A DNA stretch of 64,000 nt from Phycisphaeraceae bacterium (GTDB lineage Bacteria; Planctomycetota; Phycisphaerae; Phycisphaerales; UBA1924), in assembly GCA_020639235.1 (NCBI GenBank), contig JACKHC010000001.1, positions 1,922,001 through 1,986,000 on the forward strand, read 5' to 3'. Within the stretch, counting starts at the first letter, position 1, and each line of letters starts with the position of its first letter. Made by a program: the position numbers and the translations under genes. A model generated the notes under the pieces. It searched no databases. It saw nothing but the letters and a program-made list of their open reading frames with translations, and had not been told where the DNA came from. Shown here one piece after another: positions 33,901 through 39,760 of the stretch.

Positions 33901-35884
33901 GGACATCGAGAGCATCCGAGAACTGATTCAGCGGCTGGACGGCTCGGAGTACGCGGGCGTGCGCGAGATCAAGGTCATCCCGCTCGCGTCGGCGCACGCG
34001 CTGGAGATGGTCAACCTGCTCGAGAATGTCTTGTCGGGCAGATCGATCGGCGGTTCGCGCCAATCGGCGGCGCGGCAGGCGACGATCTTGCGGTTCGTCC
34101 GCGACCGCGCGGCACGCGAGCTGGGCAACCCGGAGTTGACGGAGACCGAAGTGTCGGCGGCGATTCGCGAGCAGGTGACGCTTACGCCCGACCTGCGCAC
34201 GAACGCTGTGGTGGTGTCGGCGCCGCCGCCCATGATGATTATGATCGAGACGCTCATCGACGATCTGGACTCTTCCGCGGCGGGTGCACGGAAAATACGA
34301 GTGTTCGAGCTGGCGAACTCGGACGCCGAGCAGATGGCGGAACTTCTTCGCGACCTGTTCAATCTGCGCCGGCAGGGCAACCTGTTCGTGCTCGTGCCCA
34401 CGGGCACCGCACCGACGCCCTCGGACGATCCGGGCGCGATGGAGTCGCTCGGGCTGGGGGATCTGACGCTGACGATGGTCCCCGACGAGCGTCAGGAACT
34501 GGCGATCACGATCGATCCACGGACAAACTCGCTGCTGGTGTCGGGCACGGCGCAGTACCTCGATCTGGTGTCGGAGGTCGTGAACAGTCTCGACTCGCAG
34601 AAGGGCGTCGAGCGCGAACAGATCACGTATGAACTGAAGAACGCGCGCGTCGAGGAGGTGTCCAACGCGCTGCAGACCTTTATTCGCCAGGAGCAGGACC
34701 GCATCTCTCGGGTGCTGGGGCCGGACCAGCAGGGCAGCGCGATCCGACGGCTCGAGAACGAGATCTCGGTGGTGGGAGTGCCGGGGTCGAGCCGCCTGAT
34801 TCTCAGCGCATCACCGAGGTACATGGACACGGTGATGGCGATCATCGAGGAACTCGATCGTGCGCCGGCCCAGGTGATGATCCAGGTGCTGCTGGCGGAG
34901 GTGACGCTCGACTCCGAGCAAAACTGGGGTGTTGACTTCGTGCTCAATCCGCAGGGCTCGCGAAGTCTGGAGGGCGCGCTCCGTGCCGCGGGCACGGGCG
35001 TGCTCACGGCGATCGGCGTCCCGAACCTGTCGGTGTCGACGCTCGATTTCGATCTGCTGATCCGGGCGCTGGAGATCGAGGGCAAACTGGAGGTGCTGTC
35101 GCGGCCGCAGGTGCTTGTCAACGACAATGAGGACGCGCTGATTCAGGTCGGTGAGAACATCCAGCTGGTGACAAATATCCAACGGACGGACTCTGGGAAT
35201 ACCATTTCGACAACGGCGCAGGAGAGCATCGGTGTGATCCTGCGTGTGACTCCGTCGATCAGCCCCGACGGGTTCGTGCGGATGGACATCGAGCCGGAGA
35301 TCTCCGCGCTGACGGCACGCACCACACAGATCTCAGAGGACTTCGAAGCGCCTATTATCTCGACCCGTCGCGCCGAGACGACAGTAACGGTCAAGGACGG
35401 GCAGACGATTGTGATCGGCGGTCTCATCCAGTCGCAGAATGAACTCCGCAAGACGAAGATACCGGGGCTGGGTGATATCCCGGTGATTGGGAATGTGTTT
35501 AAATCGTCGGTGACGAGTTCGACCAAAACGGAACTCGTGATCGTGCTGCGCCCGCGCGTGATCGTTTCCGACCGCGATATGCGGGGTCGGACGATCGAGG
35601 ATATTTCGCGATCGGAAGTGGATCGGATGTCGCTGTCGCCAGAGGTGAAGGAGCAGTTGGACGAGCAGATGTTCGAGGCCGGGCAGGAGGGCGAAGGAGT
35701 TCAGGGGCAGGTCGAGAACTCTCGCGGTTGGAAAACGACGATTCGGACCGGGCGCGGGCTCCGCGAAGACGACGGCACCGACTCGCCAGAGGGTGAGTGG
35801 ACCGTTGAAGAGGTCGACAAGCCGATGGCGCCGGGTGAGACGATCTACGTGCCGGATAAGAAGAATGATGGTGGTCGCCCGTGA
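24959..35884 (+). CDS. gspD: Giant type II secretin GspD with about 37 N-domain repeats
   Basis: 3641 residues against about 650-700 for ordinary GspD. Order: signal peptide (1-25), Pro-rich linker (26-51), N0 domain (about 53-130, FTFKDAPLDQVIDFFARETG), about 37 consecutive N1-type secretin repeats (about 153-3305, mean 85 residues), secretin barrel (about 3306-3535) and a charged C-terminal tail (about 3536-3641). The barrel is complete: VLSRPQVLVNDNEDALIQVGE, the gate region, and the end motif IPGLGDIPVIGNVF with VIVLRPRVI. Each repeat shows V-x-x-L-x-A-x-A-x-x-V, then D-x-R-T-N-S-L-I-V and a closing I-x-x-L-D. The ATG at 24959 has GGAGG at 24945-24949. The frame is unbroken with steady codon use. 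Last large gene of the cluster, overlapping a lipoprotein gene. Confidence 0.95.
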   Translation: MRTRRPAWLGTTLMFCLLAPVPTGAARQDAPPTTSPGTPPDAQAPSGDEAASFQVRFTFKDAPLDQVIDFFARETGLPVIRETDLPDGTVTFISAHAYPLDEAMRILNTILQTRGILLRRDGEFLYLGKLDDQQREAVPTFTDGEIPDGLTGEQIVSVVVPLNNAAATPIAEQLKPLVAGYGAIVPLPAQNSLIITESVSQCRRLRAIIDALDEKPAFEETVEVFPLTHIKANDAVESLKVLVAEKKTTVVFDQQGNRRVVSEDDLAGVRMQADERTNSIIVLGSDARIRTVERLLSYLDVEGTGALPSEMATFELATLSADEAVRHINQTFARTPEDKRPTVIPMSRFGRLTIIGTSAAIAQVQALIAELEGTDPATASSTTQRVAVVPLEHVDANAAVNVIRSLLNARQQQTLKITAAPGGRGVVIAGPGADIETAREVVASIDAPAIEDREFRVIRLGENASATLIEKAQKIYSETSGLGAGDVAATFDREGRSLSIIGSRKDLERFASIVRTLDDAAPGETETRTYQSARLRPSQVAQSISRAAQVILAPGDGSPYTPPVFEPADSMGMLIIRATPRQFAVIDSLYESLEQASAESDADLRLFRLKNADINATVNTLRRLAQTGALMPPGGARDAGNASFEVEPASRTIIASAPEAAFERIEQVIAEFEGAPQTPETRLIFLSLTSARAEQIAGVIDQVMNARTREIVRQSGLTPDRAGGLVSVTPDRATNSLVITVPEALVDEAREMVARLDSGAAVSRDVVRIVSLTFADAGQTAQALGQTLRTARLPSGGEVSVSAAGASNALVLSGAENDLDWVINIVNQLDQKPERDALGVRTVYLKHARAERLAPLVEKLLNGETMAEWVRLEMMRRRRPGEEDNRARVVAEPRLNALTITGSPDQLSVAEEIVGQLDADAGGSAVVSSVRIITLTNADANEVAANITAVMSEDESGDVPPTIRVDRTSNALIVRGSDEQFATIDALVSSIDQAAAVNSRQIRTLRLDPSRADAAAIARSLAEMLREQGGVEVEVITADELLDRAGAGDSGSEPVSRRNDAPETGLPEFGESEEEARRGVLLPKRVKMILNYVQTVIAVAPEAGEGVAAGAAAPAGAGGGLTIAVDSESNTLIIVGSDRVTQRAEQIARAIERDLPRASGKIRLVELPSGADANQMIQIVRATLSQADPTNIMSRVTMVPHPDGDAVLIASSDQDFEKVARVIAVVARPEMAESFAVRVYPLSTVSAGRAAQAVNDLVSSAPTGRQASRFRRNGSGREFELSIPMSDGTERLVSVDPSMVRVASGPGDDALIVTAPSEVLPAIDRFIELLDQSPVEQGRSIRTYALANAGANETAQTLSRLFSAAAQGNRNRRGNPQFIADERTASILFSGTDGEHDEVSRLIELLDAPTSASDAELALIHLESAQPSRVRTVLEQAMIGKDNARRERVSLSAEDSMGLLIVRAPAEEMEEARAIIAELDRADVGELPVRSIKLERANAESVAVALQRFFDDRARAQSRPGRNVARRIAIIGDRRSSTLVVSASDDDYAQVQMLVQTFDASSVAKDLQFRVIPLEHARIADVGQAIDSIAGELQWATSPWQAGDNAQTLIVHTDERLNSVIVLGTGEAFEKIDGLIKALDTPMGEREKMSVRVVKVANADLRVVRTALERVFADPNAARRWWEPEDPRSLKVETDPATRSLILIAPEAQLDEAATLIAQLDQTESGPDIEVQTVALTFADAERAGRSLSRFFDDRARLRGLDRAGMSVIGSRDGNTLILAGAKDEIALARDILSRLDQPGVNEDRTIEVYALSHGEAPDVARAIARLFPTQGDQGTRVTATSDVRTNSVIVSAPNDLAPQVQALITQMDTPPAGETVRLRTFALTSARAEEVAQTIRTALDLKSTADARAAALQGIVRTFLNEQGEEVVIRASVTPDRRSNALIVSADDASMEIVSKLISQLDEQPAVAETEYRVLTLKHAKVDDVDYTLSGLLRRRGARPGETPPSISASIADNTLIVAGTTDQIAEIEKILSELDRPSATKRETEFIPLQFADAEATRTALKVFYGRYAPEAATPGALNVSIVADPATNSLVISADESEWPGIRALLTKLDSEEYDASRRLEVIALKHADAQSVASALQQAFDAPLRAEVERERQRQLEQANRRGGNNDPRFFESPAVLVDTDELVSVSAEPVTNSLIVSAGRKDLERVRAIVERLDVPGFAQMPAPRVLAIKVGRATDVARVLTQMYELTPNGARARTLRTVSIVGDDNASALIVRASDEEYSQIKALADALQQEREVSQVTVRVMALHRQPAARLVQTILRTFAATAQRENEPLAVEADRTSNSLIIASSKRIYDEIERVVRELDGPAPGNDEGDAEAPIGLPGQGVFIIEVKNSAPDDVKRMLEQMGLTRPAPADRPGIVSEPINIVTMTTRRAIAVTAAPVDGPIVAELVRSLDADPISPEQEIALVPLRVANAQNVATTLERLLAPGNNDAATALARSIAEQVRRLKIRGQTLETPDISLDLTTPIRIDAEAQTNSILVSSSANNVAAIKQVVDLLDRLPIGDAVVVRVFHLENASSDRLAGVVRELFQQGESIRRTPGTEIRGEPTTVTGKALAGEIAVAIDDRTNALIIAGREEAVALAEVLIDQLDSSETANWIEPRLIPLRFADARSVSETLTRVLVQGLGDTPEAAALRRQVGRLRLVAKGQTPDAAMESQIFAPMTRLLIEPEEQLNALIVVGSTSNVDVVAELVKQLDVEGASWAESVRVYPLRFAAADRVADLLRGLFDEQVDRQTLRKEDDLSIYPDLRSNSLVIATSQRSFAVVDQLLKTLDAEGMRATVGVHIVPVGKNDARQLAPKIERLMRAKLDALPRGARSGNDVVSIQPDEATNTLIVAASDENLAIVRQLIEALGDEELDTDSVLDIFPLRLATATDMVRLLNELYVDEVTRTRGEASLRVRADERLNAVVVNGSQEDIESIRELIQRLDGSEYAGVREIKVIPLASAHALEMVNLLENVLSGRSIGGSRQSAARQATILRFVRDRAARELGNPELTETEVSAAIREQVTLTPDLRTNAVVVSAPPPMMIMIETLIDDLDSSAAGARKIRVFELANSDAEQMAELLRDLFNLRRQGNLFVLVPTGTAPTPSDDPGAMESLGLGDLTLTMVPDERQELAITIDPRTNSLLVSGTAQYLDLVSEVVNSLDSQKGVEREQITYELKNARVEEVSNALQTFIRQEQDRISRVLGPDQQGSAIRRLENEISVVGVPGSSRLILSASPRYMDTVMAIIEELDRAPAQVMIQVLLAEVTLDSEQNWGVDFVLNPQGSRSLEGALRAAGTGVLTAIGVPNLSVSTLDFDLLIRALEIEGKLEVLSRPQVLVNDNEDALIQVGENIQLVTNIQRTDSGNTISTTAQESIGVILRVTPSISPDGFVRMDIEPEISALTARTTQISEDFEAPIISTRRAETTVTVKDGQTIVIGGLIQSQNELRKTKIPGLGDIPVIGNVFKSSVTSSTKTELVIVLRPRVIVSDRDMRGRTIEDISRSEVDRMSLSPEVKEQLDEQMFEAGQEGEGVQGQVENSRGWKTTIRTGRGLREDDGTDSPEGEWTVEEVDKPMAPGETIYVPDKKNDGGRP
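25415..34873 (+). repeat. About 37 tandem N1-type domain repeats inside gspD
   Basis: Residues about 153-3305 of GspD. Unit boundaries were placed by eye at the recurrent LD-x(n)-[V/I]-R-V-[I/V]-x-L pattern. Units run from about 67 to 160 residues. They are strongly diverged at both protein and DNA level, so this is an old domain expansion, not a recent slippage array. Several units (the 12th, 14th, 22nd, 25th, 29th-31st, 35th and 36th in my count) carry insertions of 15-70 residues between the helix and the DxRTN strand. The exact count could shift by one or two. Confidence 0.88.
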
Positions 35885-36444
35885 CTGAAGCCGAGACCCG
35901 TATCGGTATTGCCGGTTGTCTCGCGTGCGCAATCACGCTCGCGTTCCCTCTGATGAGCGGATGCGTGTACGACGATGACAGGCCGCCCCCCAAGCCCGCG
36001 CCCAAGCCGATCAAAATGGACGAGCCGGCGGGGCTGACCGTTGAGCACATCGTGCTCTCCACGGACCAGTTCGCGGTGGACTCCGACGGCAACGGTTTCG
36101 CCGATAGCTTCCGCGTGTATGTCTACCTGTTCCCCGATGAGAAGGTATACCCCAAGCCGATTCACCAGTCGGGCAGCATGCTCTTCTCGCTCACCGACCG
36201 CGACGGCAAGACGCTCGCCGAGTGGGTGCTGGGCCCCGAGGAACTGGAGCACTCGATAGATGGGACGCTCCCCCTCAAGGGGTATTCGACCAAACTGAAT
36301 CTGCTGGATGCGGGCAGCGACAGACTCGGCATCACGCAGGCCGACCTGACCTGCCGATTCATTCCCGAGGGCGGGCAGGCGGTGCGGGCGCGCGGCCTGA
36401 CCACGGTGTCCATCGGCCCGACGGGACGCGGGCTGGGTCGCTAG
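35881..36444 (+). CDS. Lipoprotein translationally coupled to gspD
   Basis: 187 residues starting at GTG 35881, overlapping the gspD stop (GTGA). Signal segment IAGCLACAITLAFPLMSGC: LMSGC is a canonical lipobox, lipidated Cys at about 28, followed by DDDRPPPKPAPKP. The body (VDSDGNGFADSFRVYVYLF and GSMLFSLTDRDGKTLAEWVLGPEELEHS) looks like a small beta-sandwich. Family not recognised. Small lipoproteins encoded with secretins often act as pilotins or assembly partners, so that is my leading hypothesis, by position only. Its TAG overlaps the convergent kinase stop within a CTAG palindrome. Confidence 0.82.
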   Translation: MTEAETRIGIAGCLACAITLAFPLMSGCVYDDDRPPPKPAPKPIKMDEPAGLTVEHIVLSTDQFAVDSDGNGFADSFRVYVYLFPDEKVYPKPIHQSGSMLFSLTDRDGKTLAEWVLGPEELEHSIDGTLPLKGYSTKLNLLDAGSDRLGITQADLTCRFIPEGGQAVRARGLTTVSIGPTGRGLGR

Positions 36445-39068
36445 TCGCGGGTCGCCTCGTCGAAGAGTAGTTGCCACCGCTCGTTCTCGGCCCGGAAGCC
36501 GAGGGTATTCGACAGGAATACGAGGCCGCGGAGCACCTCCGCGCGGGCGGCGTTCCCCGGCGGGGGCAGATCGCCGATGAGGTCCCAGGTTTCGTCGAGC
36601 ATCTGGTACGCCTCGGCGACGCGTCCCTGGCGCGCGAGCATGATCGAGAGCACCACGGGGGTCACGGCGTTGAGCGGGTGTTCCGGCACAAGATGCTCGC
36701 GGGAGCGTTCAACCACATCACGCAGCAACGACTCGGCTTCATCGACTCTGCCGACAAGACCGAGTACTTCACCCAAGTTGCGCTTGGTCGCGAGCGTCTC
36801 GAACGCGTCGGGGCCTGACCGGCGCTCAAGACCGGCGATGGCGCGCTCGAAGATCGGGATCGCCTCGTCGAGTCTGTTCGTGGATTTGTATTGCGATCCG
36901 AGGTTGTTTAGCCCGGTGAGCGTCATGGCGTGGTCTGGGCCGTTCACCTGTTCACTCAGTTGGATGACCTTGATGAGCCACGGCTCGGCTTCATCGTAGC
37001 GCTCGAGGTTTTGCAAGGTTGCCGCGTAGTTGTTCATTGTGGCGATGGTCTTGGGATGATCCTCGCCGCGTGTTCGGATTCGGGCATCGAGGCCGGCGCG
37101 CAGGAGTTCGAGCGACTCCTCGATGCGCCCCTGGCGATCGCGCAGTGACGCGAGGTTTGAGGCGACAGTGAGCGTGTCCTCGTGTTCGTCGCCGTACAGT
37201 TCTCGCTGTTTCTCGTACGATGTCGTAATGAGGCGATCGGCATCGTCTAGTCGGAAGACGGCCATATAGAGGTTGCCGAGGTTGTTCATGCTCGTGAGCG
37301 TGAGTGGATCATCGGGGCCATACTCTGCGGTTGCGCGTTTCACGGATTCCTCGGAGATCGCGATCGCTTCATCGACTCTGCCCATCGCATCAAGCCCGGA
37401 CGCGAGCCAGTCCATTGACGCGATGGTGTCGGAGGCGTTTGGCCCTTGTAGTGCCGTGAACAGTTTCTGAGCGCGTTCGGCGAGCACGACGGACTTGTCC
37501 CAGTCCGATGTCGCGCCGTAGATCCGCGCGAGCGTGAGACTGATGTCCGCCTCGGCCTCGGGGACATCCGACAGATCCGAGTCCATCGCCGCTTCCGCTT
37601 CCTGCGCCATCATCCGCAGGAGTGTGGTGTCCATGCCGCGGGCCGTTTCCGGGCGGATGGTCAGCAGCATGCGCTCAAGAAAGTCAGAGACTTTTTCGGC
37701 GTGGCGTGCCGCGGCCTCGGCCTGCTCTTGCGACTCCCTGGCCTTTGCTTCGCTCTTCTGGGAGTCGATCAGACGCTGTTGAGCGAGTTGCTCTGAGTCA
37801 CGGGCGCGGACCAGCCCGATCGACGCCGCGACCGTTCCGCCGATAAGGGCCAGCGCGACGACACACGCACCGGCCACCGCGGCGCGGTTGCGCCGGATGA
37901 ACTTCGAAGCGCGGTACATCCGGCTCGGTGGGCCGGCCACCACCGGCTCATGTGCCAGCATGCGAGAGAGGTCATCGGACAGCGCGGCCACTGATGCATA
38001 TCTTCGTGCGGGGTCGCGCTCGAGGCACTTCATGAGAATCCAGTCGAGTTCTCGTGGGAGCGGGGGGGAGGGTTCTGTCGATTCGATCGCGCTGCGGCGT
38101 TCGGCGAGCGCGGTGCTGGGGCGCTTCGGCGTCGTGGTGATGAGGTACTCGCCCAGCTCCTTGCCGGTCATGCGGCGCACGCGTTCACGGTCCACAGGGA
38201 GCGTTCCCGTGACGAGTTCATAGAGCACAACGCCGAGTGAGAACACATCGCTGCGCACATCGGCCTGACCCGCGGCCTGCTCTGGCGCCATGTACTCGGG
38301 TGTGCCGATGAACTGGCCCGCGCCGGTGACGAGCGTCGCTTCGGAGGTTTCGTCCTCCAGCGCTTTGGCGATGCCGAAGTCGATCACCTTGGCGCGCGGC
38401 GCGCCCTCGGCGAGTTCGACCAGCACGTTTGACGGCTTGAGGTCGCGGTGGATCACGCCCTTCTGATGCGCGAAGTGGACCGCGCTGCACACCTGCTGGA
38501 ACAGGGAGACGCGCTCCGCGACCGGCAGATCGTGCTCGTTGCAATAGGCGGTGAGTGGCACGCCATCGACGAACTCCATGATGAAGAACGGCAGGCCGCG
38601 CTCGGTGGAGCCGGCGTCGTAGACGCGTGCCACGCCGGGGTGCTCGATGAGCGAGAGTGTGCGTCGTTCCTGGCGGAACCGCGCGAGCACAGCGCGGGTG
38701 TCCATGCCCGGCTTGACGATCTTCATTGCGACACGCCTTCGGATCGGCTCGGTCTGCTCGGCGAGATACACATCCCCCATGCCGCCGGTGCCGACTCTGC
38801 GGACGATGCGATACGGCCCGACGGTGTCGCCCGCGCCCAGCCCGGCCCATTCGGACTCGTGCGACATGCCGGTGGTCATCGCCAGGACCGCGGGCGTTTC
38901 GAGGAATCCGCCGGCGCGCTCCGCGACGCATAGCAGCGAGAGGACTTCCTGATGCAGGGCGTCGTCGCTGCCGCATTGTTCCCGTACGAGTTGGGCGCGC
39001 TGGTCGGGCGGCGCTTTGAGCGCCATTTCGAGGATCTGCGTCGCGTCCGGGGGGTGCTTCGTGTCCAT
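36441..39068 (-). CDS. Membrane Ser/Thr protein kinase with TPR sensor
   Basis: 875 residues. Kinase domain at about 85-360: RVGTGGMGDVYLAE (P-loop), AMKIVKP (lysine), HRDLKPSNVL (catalytic loop), DFGIAKA and GTPEYMAPEQ; a complete active Hanks-type kinase. One membrane helix at about 397-420 is followed by a coiled coil and many TPRs (about 540-850) in the extracytoplasmic part, including the kinesin-light-chain-like A-x-x-x-NNLG repeats. The start ATG at 39068 lies five bases beyond the ECF sigma stop, so the pair is one operon, a very common planctomycete layout. The kinase may regulate or be regulated by that sigma factor. Confidence 0.93.
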   Translation of the reverse strand: MDTKHPPDATQILEMALKAPPDQRAQLVREQCGSDDALHQEVLSLLCVAERAGGFLETPAVLAMTTGMSHESEWAGLGAGDTVGPYRIVRRVGTGGMGDVYLAEQTEPIRRRVAMKIVKPGMDTRAVLARFRQERRTLSLIEHPGVARVYDAGSTERGLPFFIMEFVDGVPLTAYCNEHDLPVAERVSLFQQVCSAVHFAHQKGVIHRDLKPSNVLVELAEGAPRAKVIDFGIAKALEDETSEATLVTGAGQFIGTPEYMAPEQAAGQADVRSDVFSLGVVLYELVTGTLPVDRERVRRMTGKELGEYLITTTPKRPSTALAERRSAIESTEPSPPLPRELDWILMKCLERDPARRYASVAALSDDLSRMLAHEPVVAGPPSRMYRASKFIRRNRAAVAGACVVALALIGGTVAASIGLVRARDSEQLAQQRLIDSQKSEAKARESQEQAEAAARHAEKVSDFLERMLLTIRPETARGMDTTLLRMMAQEAEAAMDSDLSDVPEAEADISLTLARIYGATSDWDKSVVLAERAQKLFTALQGPNASDTIASMDWLASGLDAMGRVDEAIAISEESVKRATAEYGPDDPLTLTSMNNLGNLYMAVFRLDDADRLITTSYEKQRELYGDEHEDTLTVASNLASLRDRQGRIEESLELLRAGLDARIRTRGEDHPKTIATMNNYAATLQNLERYDEAEPWLIKVIQLSEQVNGPDHAMTLTGLNNLGSQYKSTNRLDEAIPIFERAIAGLERRSGPDAFETLATKRNLGEVLGLVGRVDEAESLLRDVVERSREHLVPEHPLNAVTPVVLSIMLARQGRVAEAYQMLDETWDLIGDLPPPGNAARAEVLRGLVFLSNTLGFRAENERWQLLFDEATRD

Positions 39069-39073
39069 GGGAG

Positions 39074-39655
39074 TCAGGCGCCAGCCTCGAGTTCGCGGAA
39101 GAGCCAGAGGCGGGCATAGGACCATTCGCTTTTGATCGTCGCGGGTGAGAGTTCCATGGCGGCCGCGGTCTCCTCGATCGTCAGCCCGGCGAAATAACGG
39201 AGGTGAACGATCTCGGCCTTCCGTTCGTCACGCTGAGAGAGGTGGTTGAGCGCATCATCGAGCGCGATCATGTCGACCTTATCGTCGGGGAGATCAACCG
39301 CGATGTCGTCGTGGAACCCCGCTCGGTCCCGGCCACCGCCATGCTTGGCTGCTCGGTGGCGCCTGGCGCGCTCGACCAGGATTCGCCTCATGGCCTGCGC
39401 GGCGGCACCGAAGAAGTGGCGGCGGTTGGCCCACGAGACCTCCCCGCCCGACCCGACAAGGCGCATGTAGGCCTCATGGACGAGGGCGGTGGGCTGCAGG
39501 GTGTACCCCGCGCCGCGTCCCCGTTCGCGTTCCATCATGGCCCGGGCGGTCCGGCGCAGTTCGTCATAGACAAGCGGCAGCAGTTCCTCCGAGGCGCGGG
39601 AGTCGCCGTCGTCGATGGCTGAAAGCAGCACCGTGATATCCCGCGCGGGTTCCAT
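39074..39655 (-). CDS. ECF-type RNA polymerase sigma factor
   Basis: 193 residues, of the planctomycete-rich ECF subfamily paired with kinases (Sig-70_X6 type). Region 2: ELLPLVYDELRRTARAMM, LQPTALVHEAYMRLV and RRHFFGAAAQAMRRILVERARR. Region 4: LSQRDERKAEIVHLRYFAGLTIEETAAAMELSPATIKSEWSYARLWL, with a clear helix-turn-helix. No anti-sigma factor is nearby; the downstream kinase is the likely control partner. Divergent from the peptidase gene at 39761 with a 105-base gap that must hold both promoters. Confidence 0.93.
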   Translation of the reverse strand: MEPARDITVLLSAIDDGDSRASEELLPLVYDELRRTARAMMERERGRGAGYTLQPTALVHEAYMRLVGSGGEVSWANRRHFFGAAAQAMRRILVERARRHRAAKHGGGRDRAGFHDDIAVDLPDDKVDMIALDDALNHLSQRDERKAEIVHLRYFAGLTIEETAAAMELSPATIKSEWSYARLWLFRELEAGA

Positions 39656-39760
39656 TGAAGGATTGCTCCAGAATCTTCAGCCGGACCAAAGGGGATTCTC
39701 GCATGGCTCCGGTACCGGGACAACCGCCCAGTGGCGGGTTCCCCCCAAAGGAGCATCCAG

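Noticed and set aside
25415..34873. Repeated DNA motifs inside gspD resembling a CRISPR or tandem array
   Set aside because: Units are about 255 bases, in frame and diverged in DNA; no identical short repeats with unique spacers.
24959..35884. The giant gspD frame could be several genes or an assembly artefact
   Set aside because: There is no stop for 3641 codons, codon bias is constant, every repeat differs from the others so collapse or duplication of reads is unlikely, and N0 and barrel are at the correct ends. It still deserves long-read checking.
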